23,240 nucleotides of DNA from NCBI GenBank assembly GCA_900557435.1, contig USSH01000006.1:1-23240 (forward strand), given 5' to 3'. Made by a program: the position numbers and the translations under genes. The notes beneath the pieces are model-generated. The model made no database searches and was not told the DNA's origin. It saw only the letters and a list, made by a program, of their open reading frames with translations. Source of the DNA: an uncultured Coprococcus sp. GTDB lineage: Bacteria > Bacillota > Clostridia > Lachnospirales > Lachnospiraceae. Shown piece by piece: positions 8,508 to 16,403 of this stretch (position 1 is its first letter; the number at the start of each line of letters is the position of its first letter).

Positions 8508-8552
8508 AGCTCCACTGCCCGCGGTATTCTGCCGCCATGCAGTGGAGCTTTT
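8508..8552. terminator. Bidirectional terminator between the MATE and mannanase genes
   Basis: AGCTCCACTGC (8508-8518) pairs with GCAGTGGAGCT (8539-8549), and an inner GCGG/CCGC helix extends the stem. A run of T follows on the plus strand (8549-8553), and A-rich sequence at 8499-8507 gives a U-tract on the minus strand. It can stop both convergent transcripts. Confidence 0.9.
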
Positions 8553-8596
8553 TGATTGCCACCCTTGGGGTATCTGGGTAAGGCTAAAAATGAGTA

Positions 8597-11500
8597 TTAC
8601 TTTTTATCTTTCTTGATAACGATATATCCTGCACCAGCCATTATAAGTGATGCTATCATTATCGCAAACATTGTATCTACAGGAGACTTATCGCCTGTAT
8701 TTACCACATTCTGTCCCTTGCCATCTGTGCTGCTTTCTGTTGTAGCTGCAGTTGTGGCTTCTGTTGTAGGATCACCATTTTCTGTAGTCGTTGCTTCTGT
8801 TGGATCATCCTTACCTGGATTCTCTGTCGTTGCATCTCCATCGTCTGGTGCCTCAGTCGTTGGATTATCCGATGTGTCATCGTCGCCCGGATTTTCTGTT
8901 GTTGGTTCATCTATATCCGGATTCTCTGTTGTCGGATCATCTTTTCCTGGATCCTCTGTTGTTGGATCATCTTTTCCAGGATCCTCAGTTGTCGGATCAT
9001 CTTTTCCAGGTGTGACTGTATCTTTCTTGACAAGTGACTTGTCTGTTATGATAAGTCCATTCTTGTCAACCGGATTCTTCTTGAGCATATCATCTGTGAG
9101 CTTCACTGCCTGGATTCCATCAAAGTAGATAGTTGAGTCAACTGTCCACTTGCCAGTGTGATCCTCCGGCACGATCGAGTTGCACCATACAGCAAATTTG
9201 ACTATATCCGATGCATCGAGTGTACCACCCTTCTTACCCTTGAATGAGCTGAATGGAATAGTCACATACTGTGCCTTTGTTCCCTTGACGAAATCTGTGA
9301 GGTATACCTCAAATTCCTCGCCGCTTCCATCTGTGATCTGGATAACAAGCTTCTGTCCCATACCGTCCGGCTGTACCCACATCTCAAGTGCATTGTACTT
9401 TGAGAAATCATTGTTTGTGAGCTCTGACTTGATCCTTCCTGTCCACACCTCTGATCCATTTGTCTCAAGCGTATACTTGAATGCACCGCCGTATGTGCCA
9501 CCATTCTTATGAGTCTTGTCAAGAACAAAGCTTGAGCTGCATCCTGCGGCTGAGTTAGATGTGTATGTGGAATCCAGAAGTCCGTTGCTTCCTGAATAGT
9601 ACTCGAAGTCCTCGATAACATTTGCAGGAGCCTTATCCTTGGACTTTCCAAGGCTTATGTGTGACAGCTGTGCGAGCTGCTCGCCATCTGCCAAGAGTGT
9701 GATGGTTGCTGTATCTGTCTTTCCAAGCTTGCTGAGATTCTTATCTGTAAGATCAGCCGTGTAAAGTGTTGGCGCTGATCCTGCAGCAGCAATCTCGGCT
9801 CCAGCCTCAGCGGTGAGTGTCAACTTAACCCCTGTATCCGGATTGTTGATGACAAACTGAACCTTTGATGCATTCTTAACACCAGCCTTGAGTGTTGTCG
9901 CCTCGAGGATGGTATCTCTGTCAAATGGATATACCATGTAACCCATCTGCCCCGTGTATGTATTTGCAGATACTCCTGCAAGGGTTCCCATGTTACTGTA
10001 GAATCCTGTGTCTCCACCAAATATTGATGAGTCGTCATTGTAGTACTTTATGAAGTCATTGATAAGCTCCTGTCCATGTGTAGCATCATACTTGTATGGT
10101 ACATAGAAGTTGCTGTCTCCGAAGTTTGCCCATACAAGGTAGTATGGCATGTTATTCTTCTTCGCTATGTCGCTGACTTCCTGATACCAGTTCTTGCCTG
10201 AAGCCTCTGTTCCAACAGGGTTGCCCTTTACAAGAAGTCCCTCGTTGTCAGAACCGTCCTTCTTCATGACTCTGACACCGCACTCAGCGATGGCTGGTAT
10301 CTTACCTCTCTTCGCAGCTATGGATGACACGATACCGCATGTTGTGTCAAGGCTGTCGAAGAATGAGTTGTCTGCCGAAGCAGGGTATGAATTGTAATCG
10401 TTGTAGTAGTCAAATGCAAGGATATCTACATACTCATCGCCTGGATAGTATGACATGTAAGCTGCCTCTGATGTGACAGGTCCGTTTGGTGAGTATACCC
10501 AGAGAAGGTTGTGTACACCGCTCTGCTCCATGTAATCCTTGGTATATCTGTAGAGAGACTTGTATGTCTCTGCTGTGTTCATTGAACCCCACCAGAACCA
10601 GCTTCCTGTGTTCTCGTGGAATGGTCGGATCATGATCGGTATTCCTGCTGCCTGAAGCTGTGATGCGTAATCTGCGATCACGTCAAGGTAAGCTGTAAAT
10701 ACCTCATTGTACTCTCCACCCGGGAGAATCTGCTTTACTATGTCATTTGACAAATCCTTGGACTCTGAGAAATCACATCCGTAGAAGCTGTATGTTCCAT
10801 CTGTGTTCTCCACTATCTTGGAGCTGGAGAAGTTTGGCATATGCATTGACAATGACACGATCGCACCATTTGCCGCTGCAGTCTTGCTGTATGCCACTGA
10901 GTTTGCCAGTGCGGAAGCCGCGTCTGAACCGCCTGCCTCTGAGCCTGTAACTGCCAGTGAGTCGATTCCGAACACACCGCTGACCTGTCCGGTCACATCA
11001 TATACATCACCGAGTGACGCCTGTGGATTTACGCTCCTGCTCACATCATTCTGATGTCCAAACAGAACCTGATCACTGTTCATGAGCGTATTCAGGTATG
11101 CCGCAAGTGCCTTTGCACTGTCTGCTGCATTCGCATCGCTCACTCTAACTGATGATGGCATCTGTGAAAGATCCGCTGGTGAACCAGCACCAGGAGTCTC
11201 TGTTATCTCAACAAAATCCTTTGTTGTATCTGCCTGTGACAGAACAAGATTATCAAGATATACATTGCCCTTGAAGCTTGTGCTGCATCCTATTATTCCT
11301 ATTGTCACATCTGTGAGTGGTTTATCTGTTGGAGTAAATCCCATGGTAACTGTAACCTTCTTTAATCCATCGCCGATATCCTCTGCATCATCATCGATGG
11401 TTGTATCTTTATTTATTATTCCATCTGCAAAAAACTTGATCTTGCTTCCCTTGAGCTTTGCCGGGTAGATGATGTCCACACTGAGCTGGTTGTACTGGCT

Positions 11501-13504
11501 CACATCCATAGCCTCTGTAGGAACACACTTAACCTTTGCCTCACTCCATGAGGAAGTTGAATCTGCTGAGTAATCAACAGAAACCTTAAGTCTCTCATTT
11601 GCACTGTCATATGATATGTCAGGTTTGGCAGTGCCGGCCTTGTTGGCTGCATTGCCGTGCTTGTATGCATATCCGGCCTCTGTGCTCCACTTGCCATAAT
11701 CCTCCACCGATGAGAGATCTGAGATCACAGCCGGGTCTCTCTGCTCAAGTTCACCGCTGTTCTCCTTAACATCAAGTACCTTAACGTTGCTTATTGTGAT
11801 CTTGCCAGCATATGCTGAGTTGGAATTGTACTGGAATACTATCTCCTGCACATTTCCCACCTCTGATACATCAAATGCAAATGATATATCGCACTTGCCA
11901 TCGACAAAGTTCTCAGCCTTGAGGAACGGATAGTCGCCTGACTTGGCGTAATCCCAGCTGTCGCCTGTCTTCATGGCACATGCAAGCTGGATCGCATTGT
12001 ATGATCCGTCCGATGCCTCAGCACCATCAAGTCCCGTTGCATCTGCATCGAGTGTAACTGTAGCTGTGAGCTTTGCCTTTGCTCCAACCTTGACATTATC
12101 TACTGTAGGAAGATCTGTATAGCTTTCTGTATCATTGCTGGCAAATGCCTTGTCTGTCCACTTTGCATCGCTCGCTGTGTCAAATACAAGACTTGCATCT
12201 GCGAAGTTTCCAGCCTCTGTCTCGGTTGTAGTCGGCTTTTTGCCACTCTCCACCTTATCAACGGCAACTCCGCCTATAAGCACCTTTCCTGTGAATGCAG
12301 AATTGGCATTGTACTGGAATACGATCTCCTGTACATCGCCTGCTTCCACTCCATTAAAGTTAAATTCCACGCTGCACTTACCATCCGTAAGGTTCTCACT
12401 CTTTAAAAATGGATAGTCATCTGACTTGGCATATGTCCAGCTGTCGCCTGTCTTGATAGCACATGCAAGCTGGATCGCATTGTATGTACCATCTGATGCC
12501 TCGGTACCATCAAGCGCTGATATATCACCGTCGAGAGAAACTGTCGCTGTGAGCTTTACCTTTTCGCCTACAGTTGCGCCCTCTATTCTTGCCATGTCAG
12601 CATATGTAGCGCTGTCATTGCTGGCATACGCCTTATCCTTCCATGTCGTATCTGACGCAGTGTCAAATGTTAATACAGCCTCATCACTGCTCCACACTGT
12701 ATTCTCTGTGGCTGCTGCTGCGGCTTCTCCTGTCACATTTCCTGTTGACGATGAACCATTTCCAAGATTTTCTGTACCTGGTGCCTCTGTTCCCGGTTCT
12801 GCACCGCCTGATGCCTCTGTTCCCGGTTCCTCACTACCTGGATCTTTTGTTCCTGCCGCCTCGGTGCTAGATTCTTCTGTTGAACCTGCCTCTTCACCGC
12901 CCGACTCCTCTGTACTAGGTTCCTCAGTGTCCGGCTCTTCACTCTTGATCTCAACATCTGTTATCTCTATCGTTCCAGCATACGCAGAGTTTGAATTATA
13001 CTGGAAGATGATCTCTGAAACAGCTCCGGCATCTTCAATGTCAAATGCAAATGATACCTGGGTCTGTCCATCAACGAAATTGTCTGTCTTAAGGAATGGA
13101 TAGTCATCTGACTTGGCATATGTCCAGCCCTCTCCCGTCTTTATCGCACAGGAAAGCTGAATTGCATTGTATGTACCATCATCAGCCTGCGTACCATCCA
13201 ATCCGGAAAAATCTCCGTCAAGTAATACATTTGCAGTAAGTACCGCCTTCTTGCCTACAGTTAAATCATCAATTCTGCCCAGCTCCGGATATGTTCCCGA
13301 ATCATTGCTGGCATATACTTTATCCGACCATTTCGCATCTGTCGCCGTGTCGAATACCAGCTTATTAGCAACTGCGTTCCAAGCTGTCTCTGCAGCTGGC
13401 TCAACAGCATCAGCGGTCACTATCGCTCCTGCACTTCCCCAGAACGAACCAACCATTGCAACCGCACACGTAACCGCAACCAGTCTTGTTCTAAATCTCA
13501 CCAT
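8597..13504 (-). CDS. Giant multimodular cell-surface GH26 beta-mannanase
   Basis: This 1635-aa secreted endo-beta-1,4-mannanase is predicted to be attached to the cell wall. The ATG at 13504 (AAAGG site) opens a standard signal peptide, MVRFRTRLVAVTCAVAMVG; the ATG 30 bases upstream has its ribosome site too close. Next come three related modules of about 145 aa (each with FDTA(S/T)D.KW, YNAIQL(S/A)CA, YPFLK and FQYN(S/A)NSA), separated by Glu/Gly/Thr linkers. A CBM27-like module follows, then the GH26 domain: LFGHQND; RPFHENTGSWFWWG with acid/base Glu964; AECGVRV with nucleophile Glu1074. After it come an Ig-like segment and a CBM23/11-like module (IEDFEYYSG...NALEMWVQPDG). A Pro/Thr/Asp linker leads to a sorting tail: VVNTGDKS, a hydrophobic helix and KKDKK. 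CBM27-GH26-CBM23 order is known from Roseburia mannanases. The VNTGD motif departs from LPXTG, so sortase anchoring is probable rather than proven. Confidence 0.92.
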   Translation of the reverse strand: MVRFRTRLVAVTCAVAMVGSFWGSAGAIVTADAVEPAAETAWNAVANKLVFDTATDAKWSDKVYASNDSGTYPELGRIDDLTVGKKAVLTANVLLDGDFSGLDGTQADDGTYNAIQLSCAIKTGEGWTYAKSDDYPFLKTDNFVDGQTQVSFAFDIEDAGAVSEIIFQYNSNSAYAGTIEITDVEIKSEEPDTEEPSTEESGGEEAGSTEESSTEAAGTKDPGSEEPGTEASGGAEPGTEAPGTENLGNGSSSTGNVTGEAAAAATENTVWSSDEAVLTFDTASDTTWKDKAYASNDSATYADMARIEGATVGEKVKLTATVSLDGDISALDGTEASDGTYNAIQLACAIKTGDSWTYAKSDDYPFLKSENLTDGKCSVEFNFNGVEAGDVQEIVFQYNANSAFTGKVLIGGVAVDKVESGKKPTTTETEAGNFADASLVFDTASDAKWTDKAFASNDTESYTDLPTVDNVKVGAKAKLTATVTLDADATGLDGAEASDGSYNAIQLACAMKTGDSWDYAKSGDYPFLKAENFVDGKCDISFAFDVSEVGNVQEIVFQYNSNSAYAGKITISNVKVLDVKENSGELEQRDPAVISDLSSVEDYGKWSTEAGYAYKHGNAANKAGTAKPDISYDSANERLKVSVDYSADSTSSWSEAKVKCVPTEAMDVSQYNQLSVDIIYPAKLKGSKIKFFADGIINKDTTIDDDAEDIGDGLKKVTVTMGFTPTDKPLTDVTIGIIGCSTSFKGNVYLDNLVLSQADTTKDFVEITETPGAGSPADLSQMPSSVRVSDANAADSAKALAAYLNTLMNSDQVLFGHQNDVSRSVNPQASLGDVYDVTGQVSGVFGIDSLAVTGSEAGGSDAASALANSVAYSKTAAANGAIVSLSMHMPNFSSSKIVENTDGTYSFYGCDFSESKDLSNDIVKQILPGGEYNEVFTAYLDVIADYASQLQAAGIPIMIRPFHENTGSWFWWGSMNTAETYKSLYRYTKDYMEQSGVHNLLWVYSPNGPVTSEAAYMSYYPGDEYVDILAFDYYNDYNSYPASADNSFFDSLDTTCGIVSSIAAKRGKIPAIAECGVRVMKKDGSDNEGLLVKGNPVGTEASGKNWYQEVSDIAKKNNMPYYLVWANFGDSNFYVPYKYDATHGQELINDFIKYYNDDSSIFGGDTGFYSNMGTLAGVSANTYTGQMGYMVYPFDRDTILEATTLKAGVKNASKVQFVINNPDTGVKLTLTAEAGAEIAAAGSAPTLYTADLTDKNLSKLGKTDTATITLLADGEQLAQLSHISLGKSKDKAPANVIEDFEYYSGSNGLLDSTYTSNSAAGCSSSFVLDKTHKNGGTYGGAFKYTLETNGSEVWTGRIKSELTNNDFSKYNALEMWVQPDGMGQKLVIQITDGSGEEFEVYLTDFVKGTKAQYVTIPFSSFKGKKGGTLDASDIVKFAVWCNSIVPEDHTGKWTVDSTIYFDGIQAVKLTDDMLKKNPVDKNGLIITDKSLVKKDTVTPGKDDPTTEDPGKDDPTTEDPGKDDPTTENPDIDEPTTENPGDDDTSDNPTTEAPDDGDATTENPGKDDPTEATTTENGDPTTEATTAATTESSTDGKGQNVVNTGDKSPVDTMFAIMIASLIMAGAGYIVIKKDKK
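8934..9012 (-). repeat. 30-nt tandem repeat in the mannanase stalk
   Basis: GGATCATC begins at 8934, 8964 and 8994, giving an exact 30-base period that encodes the 10-aa unit GKDDPTTEDP. More diverged units of the same linker extend to about 8700. Unequal crossing-over here would lengthen or shorten the wall-spanning stalk in frame. Confidence 0.75.
11765..13375 (-). repeat. Triplicated N-terminal module of the mannanase
   Basis: Three homologous segments of about 430 bases lie at roughly 12945-13375, 12250-12690 and 11765-12200. Each encodes a module with the same landmarks: VFDTA.DAKW.DK, ASND, NAIQL.CA.KTG, YAKS.DYPFLK, and EI.FQYN.NSAY.G near the end. A long acidic Ser/Thr/Gly linker separates the first and second; a short one separates the second and third. 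They look like carbohydrate-binding beta-sandwich domains, but I cannot assign a CBM family. Confidence 0.8.
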
Positions 13505-13549
13505 ATTTCCTTTCCCTTTCTGTTTTTGTAACATTCCTCCACTTTATAT

Positions 13550-13573
13550 ATCATGAACAGCCTTTTTCATGAT
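13550..13573 (-). promoter_or_regulatory. Dyad in the mannanase leader
   Basis: ATCATGAA (13550-13557) and TTCATGAT (13566-13573) form a perfect 8-bp inverted repeat with an 8-base gap, about 46 bases upstream of the mannanase ATG at 13504. It could be an operator or an mRNA hairpin. A possible weak promoter (TGTTCA-17-TAAAAT on the minus strand) lies just upstream. The regulator is unknown. Confidence 0.4.
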
Positions 13574-13769
13574 CTCTTTATAGATAAACTTATTTTAACT
13601 TATTTTTTAGTTGTTGAACATGTCATTAATTACCGAATATTTAATCATTATTTTATGCTATTTTTACATTTTATCAGACTTAAATTTAAGTAATTTGCAA
13701 TTAATATTAGTTTCTTGTTATTACACACTAATTACCTGACAAATGTGCTAAGTATTTCAAAATTTCCCC

Positions 13770-13814
13770 AAGGCATACAGAGCGAAAAATACACAAAGGC
13801 ATACAGAGTGAAAA
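13770..13814. repeat. Pair of 19-nt direct repeats
   Basis: AAGGCATACAGAGCGAAAA (13770-13788) and AAGGCATACAGAGTGAAAA (13796-13814) differ at one base and have a 26-base period. They lie in AT-rich noncoding DNA between the mannanase leader and the terminator at 13846. Two copies are too few for a CRISPR array; a tandem protein-binding site or a small duplication is possible. Confidence 0.6.
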
Positions 13815-13845
13815 TCGCAACTTGACGCACATATTATTAACACGC

Positions 13846-13877
13846 AAAAAAGCCAGTTGGTATAATTCCAACTGGCT
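13846..13877 (-). terminator. Strong intrinsic terminator of an orphan minus-strand transcript
   Basis: AGCCAGTTGG (13851-13860) and CCAACTGGCT (13868-13877) form a perfect 10-bp stem with a 7-base loop. On the minus strand it is followed by six T (13851-13846). No protein gene ends just upstream on this strand, so it should terminate the transcript starting near 14517. Confidence 0.88.
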
Positions 13878-14262
13878 TCATGTTTGTTTATTCATTTTTT
13901 TAATATTGAAGTATCTTTTTAATACTTGAGTGCTTCCACACATGCCATATATCTTTTCACTATATTTTAAATATCTATGAAAAAATTCGTTGTGCCTAGA
14001 GATTAAACTTACCGGAATATCAACTATCAGGGTACGAATTGCATCTACTCATAACATGCACTGCATGAACTTGTATATGTACCAACCTCTTATAAGCACT
14101 GGTCTTGCGATATGTGATATGACCTGATGCCCTTGAAACACCACTCATATCTTGTGTTTTGAACAATCACGATGGATCAAATCTGGTATCAAATACCTAC
14201 GTCCTTTGTACTTCAACCATGCTATATATAGCATCTACATGTGGACTGGTTCAAGATTTATC

Positions 14263-14340
14263 TTAAAGGCATCTCGTGTGGAAACAACTTCCCAGTTCTG
14301 AGTTACCATCATGATAAAAATGTTCTTCAATTGTCTCCAA
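14263..14340 (-). CDS. Possible 25-aa peptide behind an exceptionally strong ribosome site
   Basis: Within the orphan transcript, GAAAGGAGGAGG (complementary to the 16S rRNA 3' end over about nine bases) lies 5 bases before a TTG codon. That codon opens a frame of 25 codons ending in TAA. The peptide starts METIEEHFYH if TTG is read as Met, and ends CFHTRCL. Such a ribosome site is rare by chance, but the frame is very short and the purine run could instead be a structural part of an RNA. I do not recognise the peptide. Confidence 0.2.
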   Translation of the reverse strand: METIEEHFYHDGNSELGSCFHTRCL

Positions 14341-14485
14341 CGGAACCTCCTCCTTTCATGAACTTGTACCACGGATCTCTGTTTCCTGCGCACCATGTGT
14401 AAAGTCTTGTCTGTAAGATTCTATCAATCTCTGTGAACACTTCGTACATGTTATGTGTCACGGGTGACAATCTATGGTGTGCCAT
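14327..14485 (-). CDS. Possible 52-aa ORF in the orphan transcript
   Basis: This is the longest ATG-initiated frame in the promoter-terminator unit. It begins 32 bases after the predicted transcription start as MAHHRLSPVTHNMYEVFTEI and ends KGGGSVGDN, overlapping the 25-aa frame. The ribosome site (AAGAGACAG) is poor. A frame this long is not improbable by chance in 670 bases. I recognise no family; a remnant of a broken gene is an alternative. Confidence 0.2.
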   Translation of the reverse strand: MAHHRLSPVTHNMYEVFTEIDRILQTRLYTWCAGNRDPWYKFMKGGGSVGDN

Positions 14486-14523
14486 CTGTCTCTTTTCAAA
14501 TGGCTGTTCTTTAATGTATCTTT

Positions 14524-14552
14524 ATTATACATGATACTCGCTAAATCGTCAA
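14524..14552 (-). promoter_or_regulatory. Near-consensus sigma-A promoter for the orphan transcript
   Basis: On the minus strand TTGACG (14552-14547) and TATAAT (14529-14524) are separated by exactly 17 bases, the best promoter match in the window. Predicted transcription start is near 14517. No gene longer than 52 codons follows before the terminator at 13846. The 140 bases upstream, to the aminotransferase terminator, are AT-rich; they contain the 12-bp palindrome ATTGTATACAAT at 14640-14651. Confidence 0.75.
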
Positions 14553-14694
14553 CATATTTTTTGACAATTTATGTATTTTATTATCGTTGTTGTTGCGTTT
14601 TAACACCAAATTGTCTTTTATGTATATAATTGTACGATTATTGTATACAATTATTGTTTAATTACGGTCTTTTCTTCCCCTCGCAAATAAAACA

Positions 14695-14729
14695 AATTCC
14701 AGAACCTGGTATATCCAAGTTCTGGAATT
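14695..14729 (-). terminator. Terminator of the aminotransferase gene
   Basis: AATTCCAGAAC (14695-14705) pairs with GTTCTGGAATT (14719-14729) in an 11-bp stem that extends inward with CTGG/CCA. It starts about 24 bases after the stop codon. The downstream T-tract on the minus strand is interrupted (TTTGTTTTATTT), so termination may be moderate. Confidence 0.75.
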
Positions 14730-14752
14730 ACTATATATACTGCATATTATAT

Positions 14753-15967
14753 TTACTGGTGATAATAGCTCAGGAAATCAGCCAGCTTTGCTGTTGCTTC
14801 CTTGAGTATCTCCATATTTGGAAGATATACTATTCTGAAGTGATCCGGATCCTTCCAGTTAAATCCCGTTCCGCATGTGACGAGGATGTGCTTATCTCTC
14901 AGAAGATCAAGAGCGAACTGTTCATCATTTGTGATATTGAACTTATCCTTGTCAAGTTTAGGGAATATGTAGAACGCTGCCTCCGGCTTAACCACACTTA
15001 TTCCCGGTATATCACAGAGTGCTTTGTAGATATACTCCCTCTGATCATAGATCCTTCCTCCCGGCAGGAGCAGCTCATCTGCACTCTGATATCCACCAAG
15101 GCAGGTCTGAACTATACTCTGAGCAGGAACATTTGAGCAAAGTCTCATGGATGACAGGAGATTAAGTCCCTCTATGTATCCCTTCACATTGCTCTTGTTT
15201 CCGCACAAACACATCCAGCCCACTCGGTAGCCTGCAACTCGGTGGGACTTGCTCAGTCCGTTAAAACTTATCGTGAAAAGGTCAGGTGCCAACGAAGCCA
15301 GAGCCACATGCTCTTTATCATCCATGACGAGCCTGTCATATATCTCATCGGCAAAAAGGATAAGCTCATTCTCCCTTGCAACCTGAACTATCTGCTCAAG
15401 AACCTCCTTTGGATAGAGAGCTCCTGTAGGGTTGTTAGGGTTGATGACTACGATTCCTTTTGTTCTTGAGGTTATCTTCTTCTTGATATCTTCTATATCT
15501 GGATACCAGTTGGACTGCTCGTCGCAGAGATAATGAACCGCTGTTCCTCCTGCCAGGTTGACAGATGCTGTCCACAATGGATAGTCTGGCATTGGGACAA
15601 GTATCTCATCACCAGAATCCAGCAGCCCCTGCATGGACATGGTAATAAGCTCGCTGACTCCATTTCCTGTATATATGTCATCGATTCCCACATTTGGAAT
15701 ATTCTTCAGCTGGCAGTACTGCATGATTGCCTTTCTTGCAGAAAAAAGTCCCTTTGAATCTGAATATCCCTCAGTATCTCTGAGATTATATGCCATATCC
15801 CTGACCACCTCATCAGGCGCCATAAGTCCGTGCGGTGCAGGATTTCCTATGTTCAGCTTGAGGACATTTACCCCTTCAGCCACCATTCTGTTTGCCTCGT
15901 CCATAACAGGACCTCTTATGTCGTAACACACATTGTCAAGTTTTGATGATTTTTCGAATTTTCTCAT
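14753..15967 (-). CDS. alaA: Alanine-type (glutamate-pyruvate) aminotransferase, class I PLP enzyme
   Basis: This cytoplasmic PLP enzyme is predicted to make L-alanine from pyruvate and glutamate. The 404-aa protein has the fold-type I landmarks: LNIGNPAPHGLMAPDEV near the N-terminus, GYSDSKGLFSARKAI, YTGNGVSELI (phosphate loop), VINPNNPTGALY, LFADEIYDRL (Asp for the PLP pyridine nitrogen), SFNGLSKSHRVAGYRVGW with the Schiff-base lysine, and the C-terminal FRIVYLPN arginine that binds the substrate carboxylate. The string RKFEKSSKLDNVCYDIRGPV is typical of AlaA/AlaT. The ATG at 15967 is chosen because AGGAG lies 8 bases upstream; an in-frame GTG three codons earlier overlaps that site. A T-box leader upstream, apparently reading tRNA-Ala, supports alanine synthesis over aspartate or aromatic transamination. 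It is a single-gene unit with its own terminator. Confidence 0.9.
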   Translation of the reverse strand: MRKFEKSSKLDNVCYDIRGPVMDEANRMVAEGVNVLKLNIGNPAPHGLMAPDEVVRDMAYNLRDTEGYSDSKGLFSARKAIMQYCQLKNIPNVGIDDIYTGNGVSELITMSMQGLLDSGDEILVPMPDYPLWTASVNLAGGTAVHYLCDEQSNWYPDIEDIKKKITSRTKGIVVINPNNPTGALYPKEVLEQIVQVARENELILFADEIYDRLVMDDKEHVALASLAPDLFTISFNGLSKSHRVAGYRVGWMCLCGNKSNVKGYIEGLNLLSSMRLCSNVPAQSIVQTCLGGYQSADELLLPGGRIYDQREYIYKALCDIPGISVVKPEAAFYIFPKLDKDKFNITNDEQFALDLLRDKHILVTCGTGFNWKDPDHFRIVYLPNMEILKEATAKLADFLSYYHQ

Positions 15968-16106
15968 GATACACACTCCTTTATATCTCTTGATCCCTTG
16001 TTGTCTGTGTTTGCTGATCGTCGGTTTTTACTTGCGTTTTCTTCGAGATTACTCTGCATCTTCGATGCCTGCATCGCAGCCGCTTGTCACCCTGAAAACG
16101 CATAAT

Positions 16107-16397
16107 AAAAGCCCTAAGCATACTTATAATATGCTTAGGGCGAACTTTCTTGTCCGTGTTACCACCTAAATTCAGGAACTTGTTCCTGCTCTCAGCCGAC
16201 AGCCATCACTATCGTTGTTCCTATAACGTGGAACCTTCCGTTGACCACTACTTAAAATCAATACCCATGATTCAAAATCTTTCGCGGTCACAGCTCGGGG
16301 ACTGCTTCCTTAAGGTGTCCTATAGGCTCGCACCAAACGCCTACTCTCTGAAGTGACAGTGACTTAAGTACTCCTTCCTGTCTTTGCCTTTATCTGT
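16107..16397 (-). ncRNA. T-box riboswitch leader, apparent Ala (GCA) specifier
   Basis: The minus-strand leader holds the T-box TAGGTGGTAACACGG (16168-16154), which forms the antiterminator bulge that pairs with the tRNA acceptor end. The terminator GCCCTAAGCATA/TATGCTTAGGGC (16111-16141) follows, with T after it (16110-16107). Stem I is seen as AGAGAG, the TAGGC/GCCTA apical helix with GGTGCGAGCC, and basal GTCAC/GTGAC pairing. On its 3' side GGAAGCAGTCC places GCA (16305-16303) where the specifier codon is expected. Uncharged tRNA-Ala would stabilise the antiterminator and turn on the aminotransferase. The T-box call is firm; the exact specifier is inferred by eye. Confidence 0.9.
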
Positions 16398-16403
16398 TTT
16401 TAT

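Larger units (their letters stand above)
13846..14517 (-). ncRNA. Candidate large structured RNA (about 670 nt), unidentified
   Basis: A near-consensus promoter (14524-14552) and a strong terminator (13846-13877) enclose about 670 bases on the minus strand. No reading frame there exceeds about 65 codons, and frames break repeatedly. Many short local helices are visible: 14481-14504 (7 bp with one GU), 14456-14469 (5 bp, CCCG loop), 14219-14234 (ATGCTATATATAGCAT), 14185-14197 (GGTAT/ATACC), 14055-14067 (CATGC/GCATG) and 13909-13927 (AAGTAT/ATACTT). Size and isolation resemble the large ornate bacterial RNAs (ROOL, GOLLD, OLE), but I cannot match the sequence to any of them. The alternative is a decayed gene, because stretches in different frames look mildly protein-like (for example YKGRRYLIPDLIHRD on the minus strand at about 14210-14165). 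Promoter and terminator being intact argues for an RNA or a set of small peptides. Confidence 0.5.

Noticed and set aside
12426..13103. 225-aa plus-strand ORF opposite the mannanase modules
   Set aside because: It is antisense to clearly homologous tandem modules, so codon constraint there keeps the opposite strand open. Its product has no recognisable domain.
13770..13814. Direct repeats as a CRISPR array
   Set aside because: There are only two copies, spaced by 7 bases, with no cas genes and no palindromic repeat.
14630..15136. 168-aa plus-strand ORF overlapping the aminotransferase
   Set aside because: It overlaps the conserved C-terminal half of the aminotransferase and its terminator, and it has no ribosome site.
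16150..16356. 68-aa plus-strand ORF
   Set aside because: It is antisense to the T-box leader, which fully explains the sequence.
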